NCBI GenBank assembly: GCA_014529385.2
Contig: CM043943.1
Coordinates: 105,124,355 to 105,188,354 of the forward strand
Origin: Adiantum capillus-veneris
Lineage: Eukaryota > Streptophyta > Polypodiopsida > Polypodiales > Pteridaceae
DNA length: 64,000 nucleotides
Direction: 5' to 3'
The position numbers were made by a program, and so were the translations under genes. This document shows, piece after piece, positions 10,870-21,310 of this stretch. The first letter of the stretch is position 1, and each line of letters starts with the position of its first letter. The notes below the pieces were generated by a model. The model did no database searches. It had not been told where the DNA came from and saw only the letters and a program-made list of their open reading frames with translations.

Positions 10870-12324
10870 CTAATCCACTAGAGTTTTTTCTCTCTTAGTG
10901 GTTTGTGGTCGTCTCCTCTGTAAGAGAAGTGGCAGCACTTCGTGAGCACTATTTAAAGTGTGAGCATGGATACTCTATTGATAGCAGAAAAGAAAAAGTC
11001 CAAAATTTATTTTCCCAAAAAAAATAAAGTTTTTTAATTTATATATATATATATCCAAAAATCATACCCGTGTTTTTGGTACCCTTGTGGTACCCATCAG
11101 ATTGACCAATTTGTCATTATTATCAAAAGATAAGGTCACACAGCCCCCCCCTCATTAAGATTAGTCAAGACTAACCTCTCCTTTTCATGTGACAGTGTGT
11201 CCCACTTTGTCCCCTCCTATGTGAGTCCAGGTGAGTCCATGTGCCTTCATTTGTCATCCCTGTGTATTCTTTTGTCTTTATAATTATTTTATTTATTTCC
11301 TTAATGATAATTTACTTTACATTTTTAAGTTAAACTTTACAGTTTTATATTAACTTTACAGTAGTAAAAGAAAATTCTACAATCAGTAACTAAGTCTTAC
11401 AATAAGTTAATTAGTGATTCATATAGCTAAACATGTCAAAATTTTGTAGCGTAAATTTTAAATTCTAGGTTTTCTCAGCCTACAATTCATAATTTGAACT
11501 CGAATATCTTAAATAATGAGTGATGGTTAAAAAAAATTCAAATGCGTAACAGAACTTGTGTAAAATTCTGAAGTAGAGACCTTACATGGTTAGAGACCTT
11601 CAGTTGAAGAGCTTAACAGATCTATGTCAAGGTTGGGACAAAAACTTGCTAAAAAATAGCGAGAGTAAATAATCATGATTATTTACATCTGCTTCAAAAA
11701 TTGACAATCTTGTATATTTGAGTATACCACAAGGTCAAGCATATCAAGTAGACCACCCAAATCAATTTTGGTGAAATTTGGATCTCAAAAGTGAGACTTA
11801 AGCCAGATTCTTGAAATCAGAGTCTGTAGACACGAACGATTGATAAACTTGAACAAATTTTGTCCAAACTTAGTGAAACTTGTTTTAGGGACCTTAACAG
11901 ATTGTACTTGGCAAATCAAGCCAAATAGTGGAAAAATTTGACAAAAGTAAATAATCATGATTGTTTATTACTGCTACATAGAGCCACCCATTTTGACTTT
12001 TGAACTTAAACAATGTTATACCAACATAATACCAAGCCACCGGGAAATTTTGGGTTCAATCGGATCCAAATTGGTACATGTTCACTCAGTTTTCGAGTTG
12101 CAGATTAGTCCTTTGATTTTTGCCAAAGTGGAGTTTGAAAATTGCAATTGTTGACTCAATTAGCTCAATTTGCAGTGATACACATAGACCAATCATAATT
12201 GCTAGCAAAAATTATATTGTCTTTGTGAAAGAATAGCTAACTTGATCAAATTTGTACAGGAATCAGGTTGCAAACAAGGAATCAGTAGCTTGACAGAAGT
12301 TGCAATCCAGTCAAGTGGAAGATA
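10870..12324 (+). other. AT-rich non-coding stretch before the gypsy element
   Basis: No gene seen. It contains a C-run near 11140, an AT-dinucleotide run near 11040, and two copies of a 22-bp palindrome (separate entry). The right part probably belongs to the 5' untranslated region of the gypsy element at 12325. No copy of the LTR found at 18596 was recognised here, so a 5' LTR is absent or too diverged. Confidence 0.5.
11665..11968. repeat. Paired 22-bp palindromes, AT-centred
   Basis: At 11665-11686 the half-site GTAAATAATCA is followed by its exact reverse complement, giving a perfect 22-bp palindrome. At 11947-11968 a second copy has two mismatches in its right half. They lie 282 bp apart in non-coding DNA upstream of the gypsy ORFs. 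A matching pair occurs downstream at 16075-16392. Confidence 0.85.
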
Positions 12325-13050
12325 TTGAGAACAAGTCAATCCAAGGTAAGTACTCTATACAGGGCTTCACAAGTCTTTATGAACCTTAGATCTGGTCGTA
12401 TACTAGGAAATCAGGGCATACTTGGAGAAACCTCCAGTAGAGTATCCACTGAAGAAAGCGTGAATCAAGGCAATTTCTTTCACACTATCCTTGAAGAAGT
12501 CTCAGACACTTTCTCAGATTTAACATCTGAAATGTCTTCCTATTCGACTCACTCAGAAACCGAAACGACAATGCGCTACAAGCATATACTCTCATTTTAT
12601 AAAACTAATTTCCATGGAGCTCAGGGTTACCTGGATCCTAACGAGGAGTATGCTATTCGCATTGGTGACCATGGTATTGAGTTCGAAGAGGAAATCAAGG
12701 CAAACAAACAAGAAAAAACGTACATGGATAGAAACGAAACTCGATATTTACAAGTCGAAGACCTTCGTGTGATAGACAAATGGGGTTTAGAAGTAAACAC
12801 CATAATTCCATATATGGCTGCAAAAGAAGGACCACCAACTTTAGAATTTGAGGGATATGATCAAGTTGATTTAAAGCCTTTGAGATGGTTTAGCACTGAT
12901 AATCCTAGGATCGGAGTCTATTATTGGGAGAATAAAAATGTAAAAGATCTTCTGTGGACTTCGCATGCCAAATCAGGACAACTAACACTCATGAAGATCA
13001 TCTATATCTTCAAGATCAAGGATAAGGGATCATATACCCATGAGAGATGA
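12325..13050 (+). pseudogene. Unassigned ORF at the 5' end of the gypsy element
   Basis: The 241-residue frame has MNLRSGRILGNQGILG near its start, then a Ser/Thr/Glu-rich stretch, and HGAQGYLDPNEEYAIRIG and EGPPTLEFEGYDQVDLKP later. No zinc knuckle or D-S/T-G protease triad is visible. It runs directly into the sequence preceding RT (frame change near 13045), so it occupies the place of gag-protease. It may be the fused remains of gag and pre-RT sequence after internal deletion. Confidence 0.4.
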
Positions 13051-14040
13051 TGTGAAACCAAGTAGACAAAGGCTATACACATGTAATGAAACATTTGCCA
13101 GAAAGATCAAACAAGAGATTGAAAAACTCAAGGAAGTCGAATTCATTTATGAAATTGAACACACAGATTGGATGTCTCCAATTGTGGTATACCCAAGAAG
13201 AATGAAAAATTACGAGTGTGTGTCAACCTCAAGAAAGTGAATGCAGCTACCATTAGAGACAACTTTCCTCTTCCAATTACTGAGCATGTGTTAGAACAAG
13301 TTGCAAGAAAAGAATCTTATAGATTCTTAGATGGATTTTCAAAATACAATCAACTTTTGGTTGACCCAAAAGATCAACATAAAACTGCTTTTGCAACGAA
13401 ATGGGGTATTTTTGCCTATCGGGTTATGCCTTTTGGGTTAACTAATGCTCCTGCCACCTTCCAAAGATTGATGAGCCATGCTTTTAAAGAATATCTTTCA
13501 AAATTCTTGGAAGTATATATGGATGATCTATGCGTACATTCATCATTCTGAGTTGATCATTTTGAACATCTCAAAAAGCTATTGGAAAAATGTAGACTTT
13601 ATATAATTTGCTTAAATCCTAAAAAGTGCACATTCATGGATAGACAAGGAAAAATTCTTGGATACATAGTGTCTCAAAATGGCATAGCTATTGATATGGA
13701 TAAAATTCATGTTATTGATGATTTGCCTAGACCAACAATAGTTAAGGGGGTTCAAGCCTTCATGGGGCATTGTGGATATTACAGACGGTTCATTTACATG
13801 TACGCTATAATTGCAAAACCCATGTATAGCTTGATTACACACTTTGAATGGACTGAAGCATGTGAAGAATCCTTCATGAAGCTTAAGCAAGCTCTCATTT
13901 CAGCTCCAATATTGAAAGCACCAGATTGGAATAAGATATTCCACATACATGTAGATGCTTCCAATTTTGCCATAGGGTGTATACTAGCTCAACTAGGAGA
14001 CGGAAGAATCAATTTTCCTATTTCTTATGCTAGCCGATAG
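13040..14040 (+). pseudogene. Ty3/gypsy reverse transcriptase and start of RNase H
   Basis: Frames 13040-13240, 13168-13551 and 13582-14040 together give a whole RT. Motifs are LRVCVNLKKVNAATIRDNFP, FLDGFSKYNQLLVDP, KTAFATKWGIFAYRVMPFGL, TNAPATFQRLM and the catalytic VYMDDLCVHS. The thumb and connection follow: KKCTFMDRQGKILGYIVS and GHCGYYRRFI. RNase H begins with FHIHVDASNFAIGCIL. One frameshift falls before the first motif and one stop follows the YMDD block. The TAG closing at 14038-14040 is in phase with the next frame. Confidence 0.9.
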
Positions 14041-14403
14041 TTGAACATGGCAAAAAAGAATTACACCACCACCAAAAGGGAAGGATTAGGAATGATCTAT
14101 GCCATAAAAAATTATAGACATTATCTATTAGCAAACAAATTTGTGCTCTTTGTGGACCACCAAGCCTTATTGTACTTGGTCAACAAGCCATGCAGCATAG
14201 GAAGAATAGTGAGATGGTTCATCATTCTTCTAGAATTTGATTTTACTGTAGTTGTAAAAAAGGGCACTACACATCAAAGAGCAAATCATTTGTCTAGGAT
14301 TGTTTCAGAGGAACCACCTAAAGGAGTAGACGATGATCTACCAGATGCGTATCTGTTCTCAGTGGAAATGATACCTCGATGGTTGAAAATATGGTATCAT
14401 TGA
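14041..14403 (+). pseudogene. Ty3/gypsy RNase H, remaining part
   Basis: Continues the RNase H domain in phase after a single stop. It shows NYTTTKREGLGMIYAIKNYR (the conserved TEKE-like block), FVLFVDHQALLYLVNK and GTTHQRANHLSRI, the usual end of the gypsy RNase H. RNase H removes the RNA strand of the RNA-DNA hybrid during reverse transcription. Confidence 0.85.
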
Positions 14404-15075
14404 TAACTGTAGCTCAAGTGGATTCGCAAATACCACTTTCTATTACAATCGGATTAATTGAGCAATCGGCTATGTATCAATTACTAGCTGGTAGGCTATA
14501 CAAAAGAAACCGAGATGCAATATTGCTCTTATGCATTAATCTTGAAGAGAAAGACCAATACTTAAGTCAAGCACATATTACCATAGTAGGACTTCACTTT
14601 GCGAAAGACCAAACTATGCAAAGGATCTTGAGACTTGGAGTATTTTGGCCAACTATGAGGAGTGATGTTTGCTCTTTTGTAAAGGATTGTCCTCAATGTC
14701 AAAAACAAACACCCATACCGCATGTAACATTGTTTCAAATGTTGCATGTTCCTAAGTGGAGTAACTATCCAGTCACTTACTTATCGAGCTGAACATTTCC
14801 TGAGGATATGAGTAAACGCCATCAAAGAGCAATTGAAGCTGAAGCAATAGACTATGCTCTTATTGGAAACTGATTGTATCGGAGAGTTAAGGATCAATAT
14901 TTTCGTCTTTGTGCAAATGAAGACGAATATATTCCGATTATAGAACAAGCACATGCTGGATTAGCTGGAGGTCACTTTTCTAGTGAGACCACCGCAAGAG
15001 CAATCTTAATGGCGGGCATATAGTGGCCAACAATTTTTGTAGATTCCAAAGAGTAGATGTGATGCTTATCAACAA
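14379..15075 (+). pseudogene. Two successive integrase-type H2C2 zinc-binding modules
   Basis: Module 1 (14480-14790) has GRLYKRN, then His at 14573, His at 14595, GVFWPTMRSDV, and the Cys pair CPQC at 14688-14699. Spacing is H-X6-H-X30-C-X2-C, as expected for an integrase H2C2 finger. After WSNYPVTYLSS, module 2 (14806-15075) repeats the plan: LYRRVKDQYF, His 14952 and His 14973, a decayed WPT block, then CDAY where the second Cys has become Tyr, with one frameshift and three stops. A gypsy integrase normally has one such finger just before its catalytic core; here the second is next to the core and the first is an extra copy. Confidence 0.75.
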
Positions 15076-15081
15076 GCAAAA

Positions 15082-15907
15082 ATGCCAACACGTGTAGATA
15101 GCATGCCCTTAAGACCAATGATGGGAGCTAGAGCTTTCACAAAATGGAGTATAGATTTTGTTGGGCCAATACAGCCACCTGCTTATAGAACCCAGGCTCA
15201 ATATATTATTGTAGCTACGGACTATTTGACTAAGTGGGCCGAGGCTAAAGCAACTCAAAAGAATGATGCCATAACCATTGCTTCATTCTTATATGAGTAT
15301 GTATTCACAAGATATGGACTGCCAATAGAAATTGTCAGTGATAGGGGAACACATTTCCTCAATGAGGTAATCAAGTATCTGCTTAATGAATTTATGGTCA
15401 TCCATAACAAATCAGCTCCCTATCACCCACAAGAAAATGGACGACAAGTTGAGCATACGAATAAGATTCTTAGCTCGTATTGACTAAAGTGATTAGTTCA
15501 AGAAGGACAGACTGGGAAATGAATCTCCATGCATCTCTATGTTCTTATCGAGTTTCATTCAAAACAGCTTTAAATGCTACACCCTTTAACCTTGTTTATG
15601 GTCTTGATGCCATACTGCAAGTAGAATTTCTATTGCCGACACTAAGGGTAGCTAAGAATCTTGAGTGTACTGGACCAAATTTTCAGAAAGACTTGAAGAT
15701 TTAGAAAAGCTAGATGAGCAAAGGCTAATTGTTGTAGCTCAAATCTATGCACAAAAGCGGAAACAAAAACAGTTTTTTGATTCCCATCTAATTACAAAAA
15801 TCTTCAAAAAAGGGGACTTAGTTTTAGTCTATTCCCTTAAGCAACACATTCCCACGTTTAATTTGCCGCTAACCAATGAATTGCTAGAAAGAATACATGC
15901 AGCCTAG
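15082..15907 (+). pseudogene. Ty3/gypsy integrase core and C-terminus
   Basis: The first frame (to 15483) has FTKWSIDFVGPIQPP (first catalytic Asp), YIIVATDYLTKWAEA, IVSDRGTHFLNEV (second Asp) and YHPQENGRQVEHTNK (catalytic Glu, with one residue more than the usual PQxNGQVE spacing). Frames 15480-15704 and 15665-15907 continue with ATPFNLVYGLDAILQVE and KKGDLVLVYSLKQH. The enzyme would insert element DNA into the chromosome. A stop at 15481-15483 and a frameshift near 15690 break it. Confidence 0.85.
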
Positions 15908-16589
15908 CAAAGGAAGATAAAACGACAACAGGAGGAAGCTCGGCTTCGGGTACTCAAAAGGAAAGCTGCTCTCAACCCACATTTTTTGATCCAAATCACC
16001 TCATATCACATACACGGGGTCTATACCATGCCTAGAACCAAGTTGTACCAAAAAATGTTCATTTTGATGAAAAAGTTAATAATCGCGATTATTTACTTTT
16101 TAGCCAAGATGGGGAAAATTTGCAACTTTGCCATCATAGATCCAGAGTACGTGTTGTTATAAGCCCACAAGCCAAGTTTGAACAAATTTGGAGCTCAAAA
16201 TCTCAAAATTCCTTTACAAGTACTGTTTCAAAGATCAAAAGCCTAAATCTAGCACCATTTTCACCCTATGCACCGAAATGAGCCCATATTTCACTTAGAG
16301 TATGTATTTGGTATATACTTTAAGCCTATAATGTCAAATTTGCAAAATGTTGAAAAATTTACCCAGAGAAGTAAATAATCGCGATTATTTACTTTTGTTG
16401 CAATTTTTTGTTTTGACTTTATAGTTTTGATCTTTACATGTTTTTATGCATCTATGCATGTTCAAAAATTGATTTGAAACAAATTGGAGGCAATTTGTTA
16501 GCATTTCAGACTGAAGGTCATTTTAGAGAAGAATCTGCCAAATTTGCTAATTTTGACACTCTATTCACTTAACAAGAGCCATGTAATCC
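15908..16589 (+). other. Non-coding block between integrase and the 3' ORF
   Basis: No gene seen. The first 100 bp still resemble basic integrase tail sequence. The rest is AT-rich and holds the second palindrome pair (16075-16096 and 16371-16392). It is probably part of the gypsy element. Confidence 0.5.
16075..16392. repeat. Paired 22-bp palindromes, CG-centred
   Basis: At 16371-16392 the half-site GTAAATAATCG meets its exact reverse complement, giving a perfect 22-bp palindrome. At 16075-16096 the same sequence has one mismatch. Spacing is 296 bp, close to the 282 bp of the upstream pair. These differ from the upstream copies only at the centre, CGCG against CATG, exactly what G-to-A and C-to-T changes at two CpG sites would give. 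Confidence 0.85.
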
Positions 16590-18556
16590 GCAGAGAGAGC
16601 CAAGAAGAAGCTCTCGCAAAAGGAGAAGCTGCAAAAGCTGCCACTATACCAACTGGACCCCAGTTCAACAAAACTGCTAAAGTGACCTATTTGTCAAGAA
16701 AATAGTTGGAAGAGCATAACACCACAGTGTTCACAGGTAGATTCAAGAGCGAAGAAGGACATCAGGTAGAACTACAACTTCTACCAAAATAAGTATATGA
16801 TGTTGCAGCAAAGCGTGAGACCAAAGAATCCAACAGAAGGCTTGGACTCAGAGAGTCTTATGAACAAGAGCCATGTGGAGTGGACTTCCAAAAAGCTTAT
16901 GAGCTCTTGTCCACGATCAAAGAAGATGGAACCACTCAAATCTCTAACCAGCAAGGGAACAAAGTCGAAGTGGTGATTACCAAAGACATAGTGGCAGAAG
17001 CTCTCAAACTACCAACAGAGGATCAAACTTGTCCACGATCAAAGAAGATGGAACCGCTCAAATCTCTGACCAGCAAGGGAACAAAGTCGAAGTGGTGATT
17101 ACCAAAGACATAGTGGCAGAAGCTCTCAAACTGCCAACAGAGGGAATGACAATGAGGACAAAAGATAGAAAGACGGCAGAAACTTTCACCAAGAAAATCG
17201 CCGCTGCCACATTTGCCGAACTCATCCAAAAACAAGTGGAAGAGCTCGCAAGATTGTACCACCAGCACTTCCACTTCCTTGCCAAGAGACCGCCAAGGTA
17301 TTTGACACCCAATCATGCGGTTTCCACAACCTTTACACAAGTTCTCAAATCAACAACCAGGCAACCAATTAACCATGCACAGTATGTGTTGTCCACACTG
17401 AAAGGGACAAAGAAAGAGGGAAAAATGACATATCTGGGAGCACCAGAAGTCCTAACCAGAATTTCCTACCATGCTATCAGCATGACCGACACCTTGCTGC
17501 CTGCCCCAGATCAGAACACTTGGATAGTGTCAGCACAACCTTCCCCGCGAGCTACAAGATTGACCAAGAGAACATACAAGTCAAATGAAGATTCTGTTGA
17601 GAGCTCGCCAGAACATCAGCTCAGATAATGAGGAAAAAAGAGCGTGAAGGAAGGAGATGAAAATAAAATCCATGGCAGCACATCAGGAGAAGCCACAACA
17701 GAAACAAGCCAGTTTTGAAAGAGAAAAGAAGTCCTATGAATGCAACCGCCAAGCACAAGGCAAGTACCCGGCAAAATGGGTACCAATTGAATTGAAAGGC
17801 CCAAGAACAAAGCACAAAGTTTGATCAAACAAGAGAACAAGAGTCCGAAGAAACACCTTCTACCTCTACACAGCAAGAAAAGGCCAAGGCATCCACGGAG
17901 CCTCAGGATGATAAAGTGAAAGAAGACCAACCAGCCTCAAGGGCAAGAACAACCAGTTGCCATGACGCAGCCGAAAGAGACACAAGAGGCTGCAGAAACA
18001 TCTAGGCAGATAGCATGAAATGAAGATTGGCAATCTAACGATGAGGTAATCCTGCAAGTCAACGAGTATGTCAAGCAACTGCAGGACATGACGGAAAGAC
18101 TCTGAATAGCAGCACTTAGCCGCAACACAAAGGCTAAAGAATTAGATATGGTGATTGACGCACTCCAAGGGGAGTTAGATGACAGATTAAATGTCATCAC
18201 CGATCTACAAAATCAATTGCAGGAAATGAAAGCTGAAGCTGAGCAACATTAGCTAGCTAGGGATAAATAGCAAAAGAAAATGAGGAGCTCGGTGACCTAC
18301 TTACAAAGTTGTCAGATGCTTGCAAAGCAAATTCTACACAGGGTTCTTCACTTGGCAAACAAAGATATATGGGCCAGTGATCAGCAACCTGACATCGAGA
18401 TTTGCAGGCTACTCAGCAGTGGAACTTAAAAACAGAGTAACAATGCAGTTTTTGCAGGTGCCAGATAAAGAGAGGAAGATCAGATACAAAAAGGCCCTAA
18501 ATGCGCTTAAAGACCACCTCGCCGGCCGTCAACCCGAAGACTACTTCATCCCATAA
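16590..18556 (+). pseudogene. Extra 3' ORF of the gypsy element, coiled-coil containing
   Basis: Coding-like sequence with stops spans about 1.9 kb. It includes FTGRFKSEEGHQVELQLLPK (about 16735), KVEVVITKDIVAEALKLP, KIAAATFAELIQKQVEELAR and INHAQYVLSTLKG (17029-17628), then a Lys/Glu/Thr/Ser-rich linker. A predicted coiled coil at 18040-18252 contains ELDMVIDALQGELDDRL and LQNQLQEMKAEAEQH. A C-terminal frame at 18320-18556 ends EDYFIP. A 122-bp tandem duplication (16906-17027, repeated 17028-17149) shifts the frame. Position between integrase and the polypurine tract fits the accessory ORF of some plant gypsy families; no known domain was recognised. Confidence 0.6.
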
Positions 18557-18581
18557 AGCTGTGTCAAGGGACGACACAGGC

Positions 18582-18595
18582 GAGGAGGGAGAGAA
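18582..18595 (+). promoter_or_regulatory. Polypurine tract of the gypsy element
   Basis: GAGGAGGGAGAGAA lies directly before the TGTTAGCAG start of the LTR. This is the plus-strand primer site used in reverse transcription and fixes the element's orientation as plus. Confidence 0.8.
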
Positions 18596-19050
18596 TGTTA
18601 GCAGCAAGATAACTCGAATACCATTTTTCGGAGCTCTTATTGTAAAACTACTTATTATTTTGATAAATCGAGAATACTTTTACGAATACACTTTGTATTA
18701 GATGAGTTGGGACTACAAGCTTCTAGATTGTATTAACCTATCAGTACCCATCTTTAATTAGAGCTCCCAGATTATTAGTTTTGACCACCAAAAACCTTGG
18801 CTAAGGTATAAAAGCCAATTTTTATAAGTTATTATTAGGTTTTGGATAATGAAATACACATCGTGAGCTAACGATGCTCGTTTCTCTCCTTCTCGCGCTT
18901 CCTATCCCTCCCCAATTGTCACATTGCAATCGCGTTTTTTGCATCGCAATCGCAGATAAGAGCTCTACGCATTGACGTAAACATTTCACAGTATTTTGTA
19001 GCTTTTCGCATCGCCGACCCGCAGCCTACTCGCGGCCTAATTCCATCATA
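18596..19050 (+). repeat. 3' LTR of the gypsy element, right end uncertain
   Basis: Begins TGTTAGCAGCAAG just after the polypurine tract. A TATAAAA box is at 18807-18813, followed by a CT-rich, more GC-rich stretch near 18880-18930. The right end is put near 19050 only because sequence beyond it resembles the palindrome-bearing flank; no matching 5' LTR exists in the window. Confidence 0.6.
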
Positions 19051-19569
19051 AGTAGGAATTTACACTTCAAAATCAAAAACTAAGCATAGGCGGGGTATTG
19101 GGGCATCATTGCCAAGCATTTAGGTGCATTTTGGGTCGAAAATGGCTAGGTAAAAAATCGATTGCTATTAATAATCGAGATTTTGGTACTTGACCTAAAG
19201 TGGAATTTGAGATCATAAGCATGTGCTTAGGTCTTATATACATGTCCTAGAAGTTTCATTACGTTTGGATGTCATTTGATGCTGTAACGGATGTGATTTG
19301 TTTGTCGATGAGCAATTGGCTTTTGGTGATTTCAGACACGTGAGTGTAGCTTGAGTTAGATGTGAGTTGTTTGTTGTTTTCCGAGAGATTGACAACCTCT
19401 TGTAGCCTCTATGCACTAGTCGAGTTAGCTTCGTCCCATGGATTGACAATTTAAGCATGGTTCTCGCTAAGTCTGCAATAAGATAGGAGTGAGGCTAGAC
19501 ACCCGTCCCACACAATGTCTGGTTAATCTTCATTTTAGCCTAAGCTTGTAATAGATGCTCTAAAGGTTA
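19051..19569 (+). other. Non-coding spacer
   Basis: No gene seen. Contains one diverged relative of the palindrome half-site near 19170 (AATAATCGAGATT) in a context similar to the gypsy flanks, so it is probably old gypsy untranslated sequence. Confidence 0.4.
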
Positions 19570-20110
19570 TAGAATTTGTCCACTAAGAAACCTCCCGATG
19601 ATACTTTGGATGACACCGTTCCTTCCACCCGTTCCTTGTTTTCCCATTCATGTTTTAGCTACTCCTTGGCTTGTTGCAGCTCGATTTCTAAGGCAATTTT
19701 CTCTTTGAGACTTTTTGCTTTGATTTTTTCCTTTTAGCCATCCAAGATTTTCTCTAAGTCCTTACCTCAAATTTTGTTTGAACTAACAATTTTTGTTTCT
19801 GGATTGGTGTGTTCTTTGCAACTTCTTAAGCTTGAGCTCTAGTCACCACATTGATTGAAATCTCTGGCTTGGTTTCAAATCCACTTGATCACAGCACAAT
19901 CCCAATGATGTTCATTGTTGCTTTTCCTTTGTTGTCAAGATTTTGGGATAGTTTGGAAGAACATGATCTATACCACAACCATCACAAAATCCAAAAATCT
20001 TCTTGCATTCACCCTTGTGTGGACAACGCTTGCCCAATGATCACCTTCACATCCATAGCAATTCCAGTTGGGATGCCTGTTGATCCCCCATTGGCTATCC
20101 TAACCTGGGA
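19570..20110 (-). pseudogene. Decayed Ty3/gypsy Gag fragment with zinc-knuckle relic
   Basis: Reading the minus strand, a relic NWNCYGCEGDHWASV resembles a CCHC zinc knuckle (last Cys lost) and is followed by coding-like sequence ending in a Lys/Glu-rich helix, KIKAKSLKEKIALEIELQQA. Many stops and frame changes are present. It is the opposite orientation to the RNase H-integrase scrap at 20650-21310, so these are from different insertions or a rearranged one. Confidence 0.5.
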
Positions 20111-20649
20111 GGATAACTCTAGGTTCATAATTCTAATTTGCTATTAACATGAGTGTGTTTTTGTCCATCATATAATGATTCTTCGTCGATTGACCAACAT
20201 ATGATGGCTCTGTCCATACTTACCCATGAAAGATGGCCTTCCTCAACATATGAAATATTCCCAGGCTCTCTCTTGTAAATCTTGCTTGGTTCTTTGTAAT
20301 ATGAATTTGATGGCAACATTTCTTGGTTTGCAAGTGTTTCTACATGTTGCTTATATCTAACAATTGCTCGTTTCTATTGAGGTAAAGGATGGTGTTGGCC
20401 CAACATTAGTTGAGGCTTGTCTCCCCCTTGGACTGTGTTATTTGAACCTATTTGGTATCTCTATGGTTGTGTCAAAGGTTGCATCCCCGGCGGTCCGTAC
20501 GGCCTTTTCCTTACGTAATTCCTATTTTAGAAACACTCCTTCGTTGGTATGCATCTTGTGTTACCTCTCCATAAACCTTACAGTCATCAATTGGATACAA
20601 TGCTTCTCTAGTGACTTGCTCAAATGTGGTGCAAGCCTTCAAGTGCAAG

Positions 20650-21310
20650 TCCTTTTTTAGATTCTTATTCCTCAAGCCCTCTATGATAGTGTTTGATCAA
20701 GAGAGAATTAAGTGGTTTTCTAATCAAACTGAGCTAAAAGGCCACAAGGCTAGATGGGACAAAATCCTTCAAGAGTTTGAGTATCAATTTAGGTATCAAA
20801 AAGGGAAATACAATAGTAGATTCCCTTGGTAGAATGCTTGTGATTAATGAGTTGAGTTTTACTCATGTTGCAAGTGATTTACTTGAATCAATCAAAAGAA
20901 AATGTTAGGATGATCTTGTATATTACAAGATATTTATAAAAAGGGATCCAAATGAAGACATTTCCAATGATATTGAGGCATCTATGGATACACAAGATGG
21001 ATTCAATTGGAAAAATTTCCCCACAGATAATGTTTATCTACTCTTCAAGGGTAGGGTATGTGTTCCAAGGGATCAAGAATTGAGGCACCATATACTTATG
21101 GGTGGCATGATAGCCCTAGTACGGGACAACCAAGAGTTAATAAGACTTGTAGTCTTATTAAAAAATGGTTTAACTGATCAACAATGCTTAAGGATATCCT
21201 TGACTATGTTACAAAGTGTGACAAATGTCAGATCAATAAAGTCAAAAGGTTAAAAATTGAAGATCTTCTCTGCCCACTAAATATTCCTTTTGGGGAAATG
21301 GAATACTATG
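20650..21310 (+). pseudogene. Decayed Ty3/gypsy RNase H to integrase finger
   Basis: Frame 20611-20832 has FSNQTELKGHKARWDKILQE and FEYQFRYQKGKYN, the end of gypsy RNase H. Sequence continuing to 21310 has a FKGRVCVPRDQELRHHIL block (start of the H2C2 finger) and DILDYVTKCDKCQINKVKR (its Cys pair). Frames shift at least twice. It is a fragment without LTRs. Confidence 0.75.

Larger units (their letters stand above)
12325..19050 (+). mobile_element. Decayed Ty3/gypsy element with unusual domain order
   Basis: Plus-strand remnant: an unassigned ORF (12325-13050), RT (13040-13800), RNase H (to 14330), two successive integrase-type zinc-binding modules (14480-15075), integrase core and C-terminus (15082-15907), a non-coding block with palindromes, a long extra ORF region (16590-18556), a polypurine tract and a 3' LTR (from 18596). 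I could not find gag, protease or a 5' LTR. At least ten stops or frameshifts separate the pieces. An extra ORF after integrase is known from some plant gypsy lineages such as Tat and Athila; whether this is one of them is not shown. Confidence 0.75.

Noticed and set aside
17616-18200. Hydrophobic minus-strand frames resembling membrane segments
   Set aside because: They are the antisense of a Lys/Glu/Gln-rich coiled-coil region on the plus strand, which automatically reads as Leu/Phe-rich.
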